A stretch of DNA of 64,000 bases, taken from the NCBI RefSeq assembly GCF_024343615.1, contig NZ_RJUB01000004.1, positions 62,001 through 126,000 of the forward strand, written 5' to 3'. The DNA is from Ferruginibacter sp. HRS2-29 (GTDB lineage: Bacteria > Bacteroidota > Bacteroidia > Chitinophagales > Chitinophagaceae). The notes under the pieces are model-generated. The model saw nothing but the letters and a program-made list of their open reading frames with translations. It was not told the origin of the DNA and did not search any database. This document shows positions 24,144 to 33,099 of the stretch, one piece after another (position 1 is the first letter of the stretch; every line of letters starts with the position of its first letter). Position numbers and translations under genes: made by a program.

Positions 24144-26618
24144 TTAAGATACCTTCTTATCTTTTTTGTATCGTTGAAAAAGATCCAGTTTGAATTTGAT
24201 ATTTCCATCAGGCCCTGGCTGCCCGCGAATGAAAATGCTTCTGCCGCCTTTTGCATCGGTACCGATATTTTCAGGCACATAATCGGCCTTGCGTTTTTTG
24301 AGGTTATTCAACGGCACCTGTATACTTATATCGGTATTGCCGCGGTTGCTGAAAATGCCTTCCACAAACATCGACAGCACACTCGATTGAATTTCCATGC
24401 GGTTGATGGTAATGTCCTGATTGTGTACGACCAGCCTGTCTTTCAATTCCGCGAAGCGGATGTTGTCAAAATCCCGGTTCTTGAAAATGAAATTCTGTAG
24501 CTTCTTAACGGGTTCATAATTATTCAATGCACCGTTCTTCAGGGAAAAATCGATGGTGCTTTCGATACTTGCCGGCATCACTTTACCCGCATCACTGATG
24601 AGCATAGATGCCGAAAGCTTTGTATCCAGCGCTCCTTCCAGGCTTTGCGCCGTAATACCATCCTGCCCGAAATTATCAAACGCGGTGAATAATTTCTGAA
24701 CATTCACCCGGCTCATATTCACATCCAGATTGGCTTTACTCCGGCCATTTGGCTGGTTGAGCAAAGCCCCCTTCATGCTGATATTTCCACCCGCATGCAC
24801 CATACTTACATTATTGATCACATACCGATCCTGCAACAGGGTGATATCTGCCACCACTCCATCGGCCCTGAATTTTTTGAAGTAAAGGGTATTGGCTTTC
24901 AGGTTTACATGGAGATTACCTTGTTCCAGCATCTTATCGATATTATCGGCGGCCTGTGCCCGTTTTTGTTTGGAGGTTGCTCCGGAAGTTGATTTACCCC
25001 TGCTTTTTAAAAGGTAAGTGAAGGCGCCCAGGTTGAGTGAAGGCGAAAAGATGCTAAAATCTATATTCACTTTTCCAGGTTCGGTATTGATGAGGGTGAG
25101 AAGATTTTTCGCAGTGCCATTCATGACAATGCTGTTTCCTAACACACTCGCCTGGATATTCTGTATAAAAAGATCCGAATTTTTAAACTGCAGGTTACCA
25201 TTCACGTTCTTCATTTCAACATTGCGTGGAGCATACAGCACATTTCCATTCCGGAATGAAATATTTCCATCCAGGAATGAGTTGGTATTGTTGTTTCGCT
25301 GTATCGGCCCCTGGTATTTCAATTCCACAGTTCCATCGCCCGATTGCAAACGGATCGCCTCGCTGCCGATGAGCTCGTTGAGTTTTGTCAACGGGAAATT
25401 TGCCGTAAGGTCTGCCGTAAGCAAAGGCGTCTGCAGATCGAGTATCTCGATACTTTTTGCCGTCATGGGCAATCCGTGCCATTCGGCGGAAAAACCCGTG
25501 ACGAGTATTTTGGAATTCGGATCTTTTCTTGGAAACCCGGCTATCACTTCATTGGTATAATAACCATTAAAAGACGTTTTTTCAAAATCCATGAAAGGCG
25601 TGGCCAGGCTGGCATCTTTGGTGGAAAAATTCACTTTAAGCAATGGTTCGCCGCCTTTCAGCGGGCCAGTGATCGTTGCCGTTGCGTCCAGCTTTTTGTC
25701 GAGTTGAACAATGGATAACGATCGGGCGATCTTTTCCGGCAGCAATGCTTTTATTTCTTCATAACCCGCACCTTTTGTATAAAGTTTCAGAAAAAATTGT
25801 GGCGAGACAGCGCCCAGATCGAAACTACCGGTGATATTGAAACGCTGTCCCTGCAACTTCACATCCACGCTGTCAAATTGAAGCTGGTTCAGCTTTTTAT
25901 CATACCGCATGCTGAGATCACTCTTAAAAGTTTTTCCCTTCAGAAAACTCCCTTTAATCAGGTTGAATGCAAGGCTGTTGACCAATATATCGGCTTTGGT
26001 ATGAAAGACGGTTTGTGTAGCTTCATCGTCCAGCTTCACATCCAGCTCCTTTACCAGAAGATCGTGCAGCTTTTCTTTCCGCCGGTCATCGATGACGATA
26101 TTGATATCATTGAGCCGGATATTTTTTAATTCGTTGGTGTTGGATGCAGATTGACTCTGCGCTGCAGGTGCCGTTTTTTTGGGTTTTAACAGATAGGTAT
26201 TGGTATATCCTGAAGTGTCGGTGTACAGATATATCCGTCCATTATCCAGTCGCAAACCATTGATGGGCGTCTGTTTCTTCAGCAGTTTGCTGATGCTGAG
26301 CGTTGCATACACTTCCTTACATTCAAAAAAAACATGTCCATGCGAAGTAAACATGGTGTCGGTGATCCTTACACCGCTCAATCGTACCGCCACTTTGGGG
26401 AAATTTTTGAAGAAACTGAGGTCAGCATCGGCGATATCCACTTTACCGCTGATCTTGGTGCTGATGGCTGCCGTCACTTCGGCGAGGATCTTTTTTTTAT
26501 TGGCTGATACATATATATATACAGCAACAAAAAGCACAACAAACACCAGCAGCAGTATCCTGAGGACCTTCCATGTATAACGGAACATTTTTTTCAATGC
26601 CGGTGAGATTGTTTGCAT
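24144..26618 (-). CDS. AsmA-family large membrane-anchored protein
   Basis: 824 residues: one N-terminal membrane helix (residues about 15-38, WKVLRILLLVFVVLFVAVYI) then a long periplasmic region. The start of the periplasmic part, KKKILAEVTAAISTKISGKV followed by DADLSFFKNFPKVAVRLSGV, is the AsmA N-terminal signature, and the C-terminal part has the repeated beta-strand pattern (MSMVHAGGNISMKGALLNQP; VQKLFTAFDNFGQDG; FVEGIFSNRGNTDISIQVPL) of AsmA-like C-terminal domains. The family is linked to lipid transport and envelope biogenesis. Met11 is an alternative start. It is a single-gene unit. Confidence 0.88.
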   Translation of the reverse strand: MQTISPALKKMFRYTWKVLRILLLVFVVLFVAVYIYVSANKKKILAEVTAAISTKISGKVDIADADLSFFKNFPKVAVRLSGVRITDTMFTSHGHVFFECKEVYATLSISKLLKKQTPINGLRLDNGRIYLYTDTSGYTNTYLLKPKKTAPAAQSQSASNTNELKNIRLNDINIVIDDRRKEKLHDLLVKELDVKLDDEATQTVFHTKADILVNSLAFNLIKGSFLKGKTFKSDLSMRYDKKLNQLQFDSVDVKLQGQRFNITGSFDLGAVSPQFFLKLYTKGAGYEEIKALLPEKIARSLSIVQLDKKLDATATITGPLKGGEPLLKVNFSTKDASLATPFMDFEKTSFNGYYTNEVIAGFPRKDPNSKILVTGFSAEWHGLPMTAKSIEILDLQTPLLTADLTANFPLTKLNELIGSEAIRLQSGDGTVELKYQGPIQRNNNTNSFLDGNISFRNGNVLYAPRNVEMKNVNGNLQFKNSDLFIQNIQASVLGNSIVMNGTAKNLLTLINTEPGKVNIDFSIFSPSLNLGAFTYLLKSRGKSTSGATSKQKRAQAADNIDKMLEQGNLHVNLKANTLYFKKFRADGVVADITLLQDRYVINNVSMVHAGGNISMKGALLNQPNGRSKANLDVNMSRVNVQKLFTAFDNFGQDGITAQSLEGALDTKLSASMLISDAGKVMPASIESTIDFSLKNGALNNYEPVKKLQNFIFKNRDFDNIRFAELKDRLVVHNQDITINRMEIQSSVLSMFVEGIFSNRGNTDISIQVPLNNLKKRKADYVPENIGTDAKGGRSIFIRGQPGPDGNIKFKLDLFQRYKKDKKVS

Positions 26619-26712
26619 GAATCTACAAATTTTTTATCGGGTAAACTGTTGTTACTTTGCAGGGTAGTTCATCAAACTTTGAACCAACAATTTTTCACCA
26701 ACAACAGCGGCA

Positions 26713-27186
26713 ATGAAATTGCAATTATGGAGCGTGGGAAAGGCGCACGAAAGCCACGTCAGTGAAGGGATAGAGCTATTCACCAAAAGGATTGGCAATT
26801 ATTTCCCGGTACAATGGACCTTATTACCCGCTCCAAAAAACGCGGCTTCGCTGAGTGAAACAGACCTTAAGATCAAAGAAGGGGAACTCATACTGAACCA
26901 GCTGAAAAAAGAGGATTATCTCGTGGTGCTCGACGAAAGAGGGAAATTGCTCAACAGTGAAGGGGTGGCTGCTTTTCTCCAACAAAGGGCAAATGAAAGC
27001 GAAAAGAACATCGTTTTCCTCATCGGCGGCGCATTTGGAGTAAGCGCCGATGTACTGCAAAGGGCAAATTTTAAATGGAGCTTATCACAGCTGGTTTTTC
27101 CGCATCAACTGGTAAGGTTCATCCTGGCCGAGCAAATATACAGGGCGTGTACGATCATGAGGAATGAGAAATATCACCATTCATGA
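26713..27186 (+). CDS. rlmH: 23S rRNA (pseudouridine1915-N3)-methyltransferase
   Basis: 157 residues of the SPOUT methyltransferase RlmH. The knotted SAM-binding region is visible as YLVVLDERGKLLNSEGVAAF and NIVFLIGGAFGVSADVLQRA, with the C-terminal LVRFILAEQIYRACTIMRNE ending YHHS. It methylates pseudouridine 1915 in helix 69 of 23S rRNA. Length is exactly typical. The stop TGA is followed directly by the left arm of a repeat element. Confidence 0.96.
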   Translation: MKLQLWSVGKAHESHVSEGIELFTKRIGNYFPVQWTLLPAPKNAASLSETDLKIKEGELILNQLKKEDYLVVLDERGKLLNSEGVAAFLQQRANESEKNIVFLIGGAFGVSADVLQRANFKWSLSQLVFPHQLVRFILAEQIYRACTIMRNEKYHHS

Positions 27187-27187
27187 C

Positions 27188-27297
27188 AATTACGAATTAA
27201 TAATTACGAATTACGAATGTGTTTAATTGTTGCCTTACATGACTCCGAAAAGTATATACCTTTACGCCTCGTAATTCGTAATTCGTAATTTTTAATT
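27188..27297. repeat. Inverted-arm element of the AATTCGTAATT family
   Basis: Left arm 27188-27218 (AATTACGAATTAATAATTAC and CGAATTACGAAT), right arm 27271-27297 with GTAATTCGTAATTCGTAATT. The 52-base spacer is unique. It lies between rlmH and the second rhomboid gene. Confidence 0.85.
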
Positions 27298-27305
27298 CCT
27301 TTTAT

Positions 27306-27956
27306 ATGGATTTTTCCCAGTCCCCCATCACCTTCATCCTGATAGCCATAAACGTCATCTTTTCTATCATCGGCTTTAGCAACGATTCTTTTGTGAGCAA
27401 AACCATCCTGTGGCCTTACGGTATCAAAAGAGAAAAACAGTACGGTCGTTTTATCACATCAGGCTTTTTGCATGCAGACTGGGGCCACCTGTTCTTCAAC
27501 ATGTTCACGTTCTTCTTTTTTGGTCAGCAGGTGGAGCGGGTGTTTACTTATTATGGATTGGGCGGCAAGATCGCTTTCATTCTTTTATACTTCCTGGCAT
27601 TGATCGTATCGGATTTGCCCAGTTATTTCAAGAACAGGGATAATCCTTCGTATCGGGCGCTGGGTGCGTCGGGAGCCGTTTCGGCAGTAGTGTTTGCCGG
27701 TATACTTTTCAACCCATGGGGAAGGCTGTATATTTATGCGGCAATTCCTATTTCGTATACATTATTTGCGGTATTGTATATCGTGTATTGTATCTATATG
27801 AGCCGCAGGGCGAGTGATAATGTTAACCATGATGCGCATTTATACGGCTCTTTATTCGGGCTCTTGTTTACCATCCTCTTAATCGGTATCATGAACCCAT
27901 CGCTGATCACGCCGATCATAGAGCAGTTTAAAAATCCGAGCATTTTAGGAAGGTAA
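27306..27956 (+). CDS. Rhomboid family intramembrane serine protease
   Basis: 216 residues, six predicted membrane segments. Rhomboid features: GHLFFNMFTFFFFGQQVERVF with the conserved HxxxN of TM2, YRALGASGAVSAVVFAGILF with the catalytic serine, and NHDAHLYGSLFGLLFTILL with the catalytic histidine. Shorter and of a different subgroup from the rhomboid at 1520. Its 3' end overlaps the convergent tilS gene by 12 bases (27945-27956), leaving no room for a separate terminator. Confidence 0.92.
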   Translation: MDFSQSPITFILIAINVIFSIIGFSNDSFVSKTILWPYGIKREKQYGRFITSGFLHADWGHLFFNMFTFFFFGQQVERVFTYYGLGGKIAFILLYFLALIVSDLPSYFKNRDNPSYRALGASGAVSAVVFAGILFNPWGRLYIYAAIPISYTLFAVLYIVYCIYMSRRASDNVNHDAHLYGSLFGLLFTILLIGIMNPSLITPIIEQFKNPSILGR

Positions 27957-29321
27957 AAATTCAAGACGGAGAGCTGCTGCTGAGGAATTACGGATCTTAA
28001 AACGATCATCGATGCGTAATCCTGCGATCCAGATTATTTTTTTATCACTCTCCACCACCCAGGTATTTTCTTTCTGGTTGAGCGATAATTTCTGGTCGAT
28101 AAAAAAACGGCTCAGCTTCTTTTTTTTCTGCATGCCCAACGGGTAAAAATAATCGCCTTGTTTCCACTTGCGGATGATCAGCGGATATTTCAACTCTTTG
28201 GCTGATAACTGCGCCACCAATGGCGATGCGTCTATCGTTTGAGTAAAAGGTAATTTTGTACTGACCAGTTTTCCGCCGGGAAAAACCAGTTGCGTATCAT
28301 TCCCTTCCAGCAAATAAACAGAATTATCCGTTTCTGCCAGCGGCGAAATGATCAGCCATTTACGGTTACGCAAAATGCGGTGAGTACCGGATTGCACATA
28401 TTTTCCGCTTTCGCTTTCCAGCAGCTTCAGCACTTCTTCTGCCTGGGCGGCGGAGAAAGAAAAATCTTTCACGATCTCATACAGCACCGTATGAAGCGCC
28501 GGAGTTTTTGCCAGCTTCAATACAGGTATATGCCGTTCGTTGCCCACCTGTGTAAGCAATGACTTTTTAGTGGCATCAATAGCAGATTTATAAATAGTAT
28601 TGATCTCCCTGAAACGGATGGCATTGTCCAGCAGGTTTTCTTTTACCTGCGGAAAAATTTCTTGCAGTGCCGGGATCAATTGGTTGCGAAAATAATTGCG
28701 GGTGTATTTATCACTGGCATTGCTGCTGTCTTCGCGATACGATAAATTATTTTCTTTCGCATATGCGTGGATATCTTCCTTTGTGGCAAATAACAAAGGC
28801 CGGACGATATTGTGATGCTTTGGCAAGATCCCTTTCAAACCATTGATACCACTGCCTTTGAAGAAGTTCATCAAAATGGTTTCCATATTATCATCAGCAT
28901 GATGAGCGGTGAGGAGAAAGCCCCTCCGCTCCCCAAGGGGAGTGTTGAATGTTGCAATATTTTTATCTTCTTCAGATTGTTGAAGTAGTTCGTTGAACCA
29001 GGTATAACGCAGTTCTCTTGCGGCTACCTGTATGCTCACTTTATTTTCGGCAGCATATTTTTCTGTATCAAATCTTTTCACCCGAACCGGCACTTCCAGT
29101 TCTTTCGCGAAAGCTATTACGAATGCTTCATCGCCCTCGCTCTCCTCATTGCGCAGCTGGAAATTGCAATGCGCTATAGAAAAATCGTAGCCCGCCGATT
29201 TACATAAATGGCACAACACGATACTATCCACCCCGCCACTAACGGCAACGAGCAGACGATCTTTTGGAGAGAAAAGATGATGTTGTTGTATGAAACTTTT
29301 AAATGATGATTGTAAGTTCAT
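27945..29321 (-). CDS. tilS: tRNA(Ile)-lysidine synthase
   Basis: 458 residues starting MNLQSSFKSFIQQHHLFSPK. The frame opens 14 codons further upstream, but that part is translated ATTATCCATT repeat and is not used. The ATP pyrophosphatase loop SGGVDS sits at residues 28-33, and TAHHADDNMETILMNFFKGSG and HHNIVRPLLFATKEDIHAYA follow. TilS modifies C34 of tRNA-Ile(CAU) so it reads AUA, an essential reaction. The C-terminal domain (about 370-458) ends IAGLRIDDRFKIRN. Convergent overlap with the rhomboid gene. Confidence 0.95.
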   Translation of the reverse strand: MNLQSSFKSFIQQHHLFSPKDRLLVAVSGGVDSIVLCHLCKSAGYDFSIAHCNFQLRNEESEGDEAFVIAFAKELEVPVRVKRFDTEKYAAENKVSIQVAARELRYTWFNELLQQSEEDKNIATFNTPLGERRGFLLTAHHADDNMETILMNFFKGSGINGLKGILPKHHNIVRPLLFATKEDIHAYAKENNLSYREDSSNASDKYTRNYFRNQLIPALQEIFPQVKENLLDNAIRFREINTIYKSAIDATKKSLLTQVGNERHIPVLKLAKTPALHTVLYEIVKDFSFSAAQAEEVLKLLESESGKYVQSGTHRILRNRKWLIISPLAETDNSVYLLEGNDTQLVFPGGKLVSTKLPFTQTIDASPLVAQLSAKELKYPLIIRKWKQGDYFYPLGMQKKKKLSRFFIDQKLSLNQKENTWVVESDKKIIWIAGLRIDDRFKIRNSSAAALRLEFLPS

Positions 29322-29326
29322 GTTTG

Positions 29327-29439
29327 TAATGGATAATAGTAGAATGGATAATGGATAATGCATTAACGTTGAAGAACTTTCGGCACTGGTATGTATTACG
29401 GGTTGAAAACATTATCCATTATACCGTTATCCATTGTCC
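29327..29439. repeat. Inverted-arm element between tilS and the TPR gene (ATTATCCATT family)
   Basis: Left arm 29327-29362 (GTAATGGATAATAGTAGAAT, then GGATAATGGATAATG), right arm 29410-29439 (ATTATCCATTATACCGTTAT, then CCATTG). Spacer about 47 bases. Confidence 0.82.
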
Positions 29440-29442
29440 GTT

Positions 29443-29757
29443 TTATTCTTCAATATCCTCCAGGGCTCCCTGCAGTTCATTATAACTATGGTTATCGCCC
29501 GCCTTTTTAGCTTCCTCCATTCCCCGTTTATAAACCCTGATCGCCCGCTCATAATCCGCTACCCTTTCCAGCAATTTGCCCAGGTGATAATAAGAGCCGA
29601 TATAGGTAGGTTCGCGGAGCAATATCTCGTTGAACAGTTTCCTGGCTTCCTCATCGTTCCCGATCTTGATATATTCCAGCGCCAGCGCATGCTGCAGGAA
29701 GCTGTCCTTGTCGGAAGTCTTCATAAATTCCAGTAATTTTTGTATCCTGTCACTCAT
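29443..29757 (-). CDS. Small tetratricopeptide-repeat protein
   Basis: 104 residues, all helical: two to three TPR-like units, for example FLQHALALEYIKIGNDEEAR, GSYYHLGKLLERVADYERAI and KRGMEEAKKAGDN. The canonical Ala-x-Tyr-x-x-Gly-x pattern is partly kept. A soluble protein-protein interaction module; partner unknown. It lies upstream of tilS on the same strand with a repeat element in between. The composition and start are convincing. Confidence 0.8.
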   Translation of the reverse strand: MSDRIQKLLEFMKTSDKDSFLQHALALEYIKIGNDEEARKLFNEILLREPTYIGSYYHLGKLLERVADYERAIRVYKRGMEEAKKAGDNHSYNELQGALEDIEE

Positions 29758-29789
29758 TTTTCTAAATTGATCTTTTTGTTAAAATATCA

Positions 29790-29855
29790 GTCAGCCTGAG
29801 CCTGTCGAAGGCGGATCAGGATACATAATTTCGCCTTCGACAGGCTCAGGCTGAC
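29790..29855. repeat. Perfect 24-bp inverted repeat (CAGGCTCAGGCTGAC type)
   Basis: Arms 29790-29813 and 29832-29855 are perfect reverse complements with an 18-base loop; core CCTGAGCCTGTCGAAGGC. From memory similar CTTCGACAGGCTCAGG palindromes recur in other Bacteroidota genomes; not checked. It differs in composition from the AT-rich arm families. Confidence 0.9.
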
Positions 29856-29914
29856 AGCGAAAATCATTTTGTAATTTTTTTTAGCTGCTTGCGCCAGTTA
29901 TCTTTGTAATCCTA

Positions 29915-29922
29915 TATATTTG
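29915..29922 (+). promoter_or_regulatory. -7 element TATATTTG upstream of etfB
   Basis: TATATTTG fits TAnnTTTG, 67 bases before etfB. A second match, TATCTTTG, is at 29899-29906. TTG at 29889 is a poor-spaced -33 candidate. Confidence 0.45.
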
Positions 29923-29989
29923 CATATAGTTGCATAAACAACTTTTATTTATAAGTCGTCGCCAACCCTGGTGATATAAAAATTGTAGT

Positions 29990-30733
29990 ATGAAAATTTT
30001 GGTTTGCATCAGTAAAACGCCCGATACAACGGCAAAAATAGCTTTCAGCGACAACAATACGAAATTTGCCGAAGCCGGCGTGCAATGGATCATCAATCCT
30101 TACGACGAATGGTATGCCCTGGTAAGGGCGATCGAATTAAAAGAAGCCGATCCTTCCACGGTGCTTCACCTGGTAAATGTTGGCGGCGCCGACAGTGAGC
30201 CGATCATCCGCAAAGCACTTGCTTTGGGTGGTGATGAAGCGATCCGGGTAAACAGCGACAATGCTGACAGCTTCAACATTGCATCCCAGATTGCCGCTAT
30301 CGCAAAAGACGGCGCTTACGACCTGATATTTACCGGTAAAGAAACCATCGATTACAATGGTTCTTCCATCGGCGGTATGGTAGCCGAACTCCTCGACCTG
30401 CCCTATATTTCCCATGCAGTAAAATTTGACCTCGAAGGAGGAAAAGCTGTAGTGGTACGTGAGATCGAAGGAGGTGAAGAAACCGATAAAGCGGCACTGC
30501 CATTGGTAGTGAGCTGCCAGAAAGGGATGGCGGAACAACGTATCCCGAACATGAAAGGCATCATGGGCGCCCGTACCAAACCTTTGAAAGTGACTGAACC
30601 TGTAGCAGCTGAAACGTTGACTGCCGTTGCTTCTTTTGATCTGCCCCCGGCAAAAGCAGGGGTTAAATTGGTTCCTGCGGATAACCCGGAAGAACTGGTG
30701 AGGTTGCTTCATGAGGAGGCGAGGGTGATATAA
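29990..30733 (+). CDS. etfB: Electron transfer flavoprotein, beta subunit
   Basis: 247 residues of the EtfB/FixA family. ILVCISKTPDTTAKIAFSDN opens the protein, followed by WIINPYDEWYALVRAIELKE and the AMP/FAD-supporting segment DLIFTGKETIDYNGSSIGGM with DLPYISHAVKF. Together with EtfA it carries electrons from acyl-CoA dehydrogenases to the quinone pool; an acyl-CoA dehydrogenase gene lies at 39334. The stop TAA is the first part of the ATAATGGATAATGG repeat arm, and the next gene (30866) separates it from etfA. Confidence 0.96.
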   Translation: MKILVCISKTPDTTAKIAFSDNNTKFAEAGVQWIINPYDEWYALVRAIELKEADPSTVLHLVNVGGADSEPIIRKALALGGDEAIRVNSDNADSFNIASQIAAIAKDGAYDLIFTGKETIDYNGSSIGGMVAELLDLPYISHAVKFDLEGGKAVVVREIEGGEETDKAALPLVVSCQKGMAEQRIPNMKGIMGARTKPLKVTEPVAAETLTAVASFDLPPAKAGVKLVPADNPEELVRLLHEEARVI

Positions 30734-31289
30734 TGGATAATGGATAACGGGACAATGGATAATGCTTTCAGGCTGAAATCTGTTGGGAAAAACAACAGTT
30801 TTTATCGGGGAAATAACCTTGGTAGACAATTCAGGAAATCTGAATATTGCTTTTCAATCGTTATCATGAAACCCAATATATTAAAACAAAAAAGTTTTGC
30901 TTTTTCTGTACGGATGGTTAATTTATACAAGTTCTTAAAAAGTCGGCACAGGGAATATATTATTTCTCAACAGGTAATGAGATGTGGAACTTCTATCGGA
31001 GCACTTATTCGCGAATCTGAACAAGCCGAGAGTGTGAGGGATTTTATTCATAAACTTAGCATTGGTTTAAAAGAGGCAAACGAATGCGATTATTGGCTCG
31101 ATCTATTGAGTGCGACCTTTTACATAACCGAAAAAATGTATCGTTCTTTAAAGAGAGATTGCGAAGAGCTATTAAAAATACTTACTGCCAGTATAAAGAC
31201 AAGTAAGTTGCGAATAAAATAAAATTAAAAAAAAGATAAAGCACCAGTTGAAAGCATTATCAATTATCCATTATTAAATTATCCATTAT
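30731..31289. repeat. Inverted-arm element carrying a four-helix-bundle gene, inserted between etfB and etfA
   Basis: Left arm 30731-30770 (TAATGGATAATGGATAACGG, then GACAATGGATAATGCTTTCA), right arm 31249-31289 (TGAAAGCATTATCAATTATC, then ATTATCCATTA units). The inner 13 bases GATAATGCTTTCA/TGAAAGCATTATC pair perfectly. The right arm ends at the ATG of etfA and the left arm begins with the etfB stop. The spacer contains the 30866 gene. Confidence 0.85.
30866..31222 (+). CDS. Four-helix-bundle protein (23S rRNA intervening-sequence protein family)
   Basis: 118 residues starting MKPNILKQKSFAFSVRMVNL. The sequence is recognisable as the four-helix-bundle/IVS-protein family: KSFAFSVRMVNLYKFLKS, ISQQVMRCGTSIGALIRESEQAE and FIHKLSIGLKEANECDYWLD are the helices, with the last ending TASIKTSKLR. 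The family is encoded in some 23S rRNA intervening sequences and also is related to the Avd protein of diversity-generating retroelements. The frame is open upstream to 30740, but that part is repeat translation. It sits within inverted arms that divide the etfBA operon. Confidence 0.88.
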   Translation: MKPNILKQKSFAFSVRMVNLYKFLKSRHREYIISQQVMRCGTSIGALIRESEQAESVRDFIHKLSIGLKEANECDYWLDLLSATFYITEKMYRSLKRDCEELLKILTASIKTSKLRIK

Positions 31290-32252
31290 ATGAGCGTTTT
31301 AGTTTTTTTAGACCAGGCAGACGGACATATCAAGAAGTCTTCATTTGAAGCTGCGTCTTATGCTTCAAAAGTTGCAGAACAAATTGGCTCTACGGCTGAA
31401 GCCATAGTTTTAGGGAATGTTTCAGATGATCTTTCCTCAGTGGGAAATTACGGCATCAAAAAAGTACATACAGTGGCCGATGCTACATTGAACAATTTCG
31501 ATGCACAGGTTTTTGCAAAGATCATCGCACAGGCAGCGGAAGCTACCAATGCCGATGTGATCGTATTCAGCAACAATATCGCAGGAAAGGCCGTAGCGCC
31601 ACGTTTGAGCGTACGGTTAAAAGCCGGACTGGTTTCGGGAGCAGTAGCCTTACCGGACACCAGCAATGGTTTCGTGGTGAAGAAAACGGTTTTCAGCGGT
31701 AAGGCATTCGCCAATATTGCTGTAACCAGCGCCAAAAAGATCATCGCACTGAACGTAAATTCATTTGCCGTAACAACCGGCAGCGGAACTGCAGAAGTGG
31801 CACCATTTGCTGCTACCATCGACGCGGCTAAAGTGGAAGTTGCTTCTGTAAATAAAGTGGTAGGCGAAGTGCCATTGAGCGAAGCGGAAATCGTGGTGAG
31901 CGGTGGCCGTGGACTGAAAGGGCCTGAAAACTGGGGACTGGTGACCGACCTGGCAGAATTGCTGGGTGCCGCCACAGCCTGCAGCCGCCCTGTAGCCGAT
32001 ATTCACTGGAGGCCGCATCATGAGCATGTTGGACAAACCGGACTCGCCATTGCGCCAAACCTATACATTGCCATCGGTATCTCGGGAGCCATCCAGCATC
32101 TTGCGGGGGTTAACCGTAGCAAAACCATCGTGGTGATCAACAAAGATCCGGAAGCGCCCTTCTTCAAAGCGGCGGATTATGGTATCGTAGGCGACGCATT
32201 TGAAGTGATGCCGAAGATCATTGATGCCGTGAGAAAGCTGAAGGGAGCGTAA
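31290..32252 (+). CDS. etfA: Electron transfer flavoprotein, alpha subunit
   Basis: 320 residues. The FAD-binding C-terminal domain is clear: [60 protein letters not shown] and [20 protein letters not shown], ending in the usual [20 protein letters not shown] segment. Pairs with EtfB (29990) as the heterodimeric electron carrier. Its ATG directly follows the right arm of the inserted element (CCATTATATG), so translation initiation depends on sequence provided by that arm. Confidence 0.96.
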   Translation: MSVLVFLDQADGHIKKSSFEAASYASKVAEQIGSTAEAIVLGNVSDDLSSVGNYGIKKVHTVADATLNNFDAQVFAKIIAQAAEATNADVIVFSNNIAGKAVAPRLSVRLKAGLVSGAVALPDTSNGFVVKKTVFSGKAFANIAVTSAKKIIALNVNSFAVTTGSGTAEVAPFAATIDAAKVEVASVNKVVGEVPLSEAEIVVSGGRGLKGPENWGLVTDLAELLGAATACSRPVADIHWRPHHEHVGQTGLAIAPNLYIAIGISGAIQHLAGVNRSKTIVVINKDPEAPFFKAADYGIVGDAFEVMPKIIDAVRKLKGA

Positions 32253-32260
32253 AGATGACG

Positions 32261-32345
32261 GGCCATAGACCACCGACCACGGACCACAGTACATTTATGA
32301 TGATTGACCTTAATACATCTATTACAGTGGTCGGTTGTCGGTTGG
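32261..32345. repeat. Inverted-arm element of the GGTCGGTGGTC family
   Basis: Left arm 32261-32290 (GGCCATAGACCACCGACCAC then GGACCACAGT), right arm 32322-32345 with ACAGTGGTCGGTTGTCGGTT then GGCC. Imperfect pairing with small indels. GC-rich unit, unlike the other families, but the same layout. Confidence 0.75.
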
Positions 32346-32501
32346 CCTTCGTCAGTAATATATTGAGCCGCAGGTGTAAACGCATCTGTGGCTTTTTTAT
32401 TCAGCCTTGCCCCTTTTACATTTTTTCTTTGCGCCTTTGCGTGAAAACTTCCAAAAAACAATGATTTCAATAAAAAAATTGTTTTAGTTTCGTACACAAT
32501 T

Positions 32502-33095
32502 ATGAAGAAAATAGAACTGGAAATAGTGGCGCTTTCGCATAGCATTACTCAAACTCATTCATATGCAGTAGTATTGGGCGAAGTTAACGGCTTAAGGCGG
32601 TTACCGATCGTGATCGGCGGATTTGAAGCCCAGGCCATTGCGGTAGCCCTGGAAAGGATGAACCCAAGCCGCCCCCTTACGCACGACCTGATGAAAAATT
32701 TCATGATCGCTTTTAATGTGGAACTGCACGAGATCGTGATCAACGACCTACAGGAAGGTATATTTTATTCAAAACTCGTGTGCAGCTCGGCCAATGATAC
32801 CGTAGAGATCGACAGCCGCACTTCCGATGCATTGGCACTGGCCGTGAGGTTCGGTTGCCCCATTTATACATACGACAACATTCTCGACCAGGCAGGCGTA
32901 TTGATGGAAGACGATCACAAAAAGACCGATATTCCGGCCGCTTCTTCTACCCTCACTTCTGAAACCGGTGGCAAGGAAAATCTCCAATCTCTCAGCCTCG
33001 AAGAATTGAATACCTTGCTCGCCGAAGTATTGGAGCAGGAAGATTATATCAAAGCTATCGCAATCAGGGACGAGATCAAAAGCCGGGGCAAATAA
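32502..33095 (+). CDS. Bifunctional nuclease family protein with C-terminal UVR motif
   Basis: 197 residues. The first 140 belong to the bifunctional nuclease (BFN, DUF151) family: LEIVALSHSITQTHSYAVVL, RRLPIVIGGFEAQAIAVALE, SRPLTHDLMKNFMIAFNVEL and SDALALAVRFGCPIYTYDNI. The last 35 (LEELNTLLAEVLEQEDYIKA to DEIKSRGK) form a UVR motif like that of UvrB/UvrC. The combination is common in Bacteroidota; the biological role is not settled. Start ATG follows a repeat element. The next gene begins 4 bases after the stop. Confidence 0.92.
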   Translation: MKKIELEIVALSHSITQTHSYAVVLGEVNGLRRLPIVIGGFEAQAIAVALERMNPSRPLTHDLMKNFMIAFNVELHEIVINDLQEGIFYSKLVCSSANDTVEIDSRTSDALALAVRFGCPIYTYDNILDQAGVLMEDDHKKTDIPAASSTLTSETGGKENLQSLSLEELNTLLAEVLEQEDYIKAIAIRDEIKSRGK

Positions 33096-33099
33096 TTCA

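Noticed and set aside
23955..24500. 181-codon plus-strand frame upstream and over the AsmA-like gene
   Set aside because: Antisense to the AsmA reading frame in its second half, low-complexity repeat in its first half, and no protein-like pattern.
29322..29363. Longer TilS start at 29363
   Set aside because: The 14 extra codons come from the ATTATCCATT arm; MNLQSSFKSF is the family-like start.
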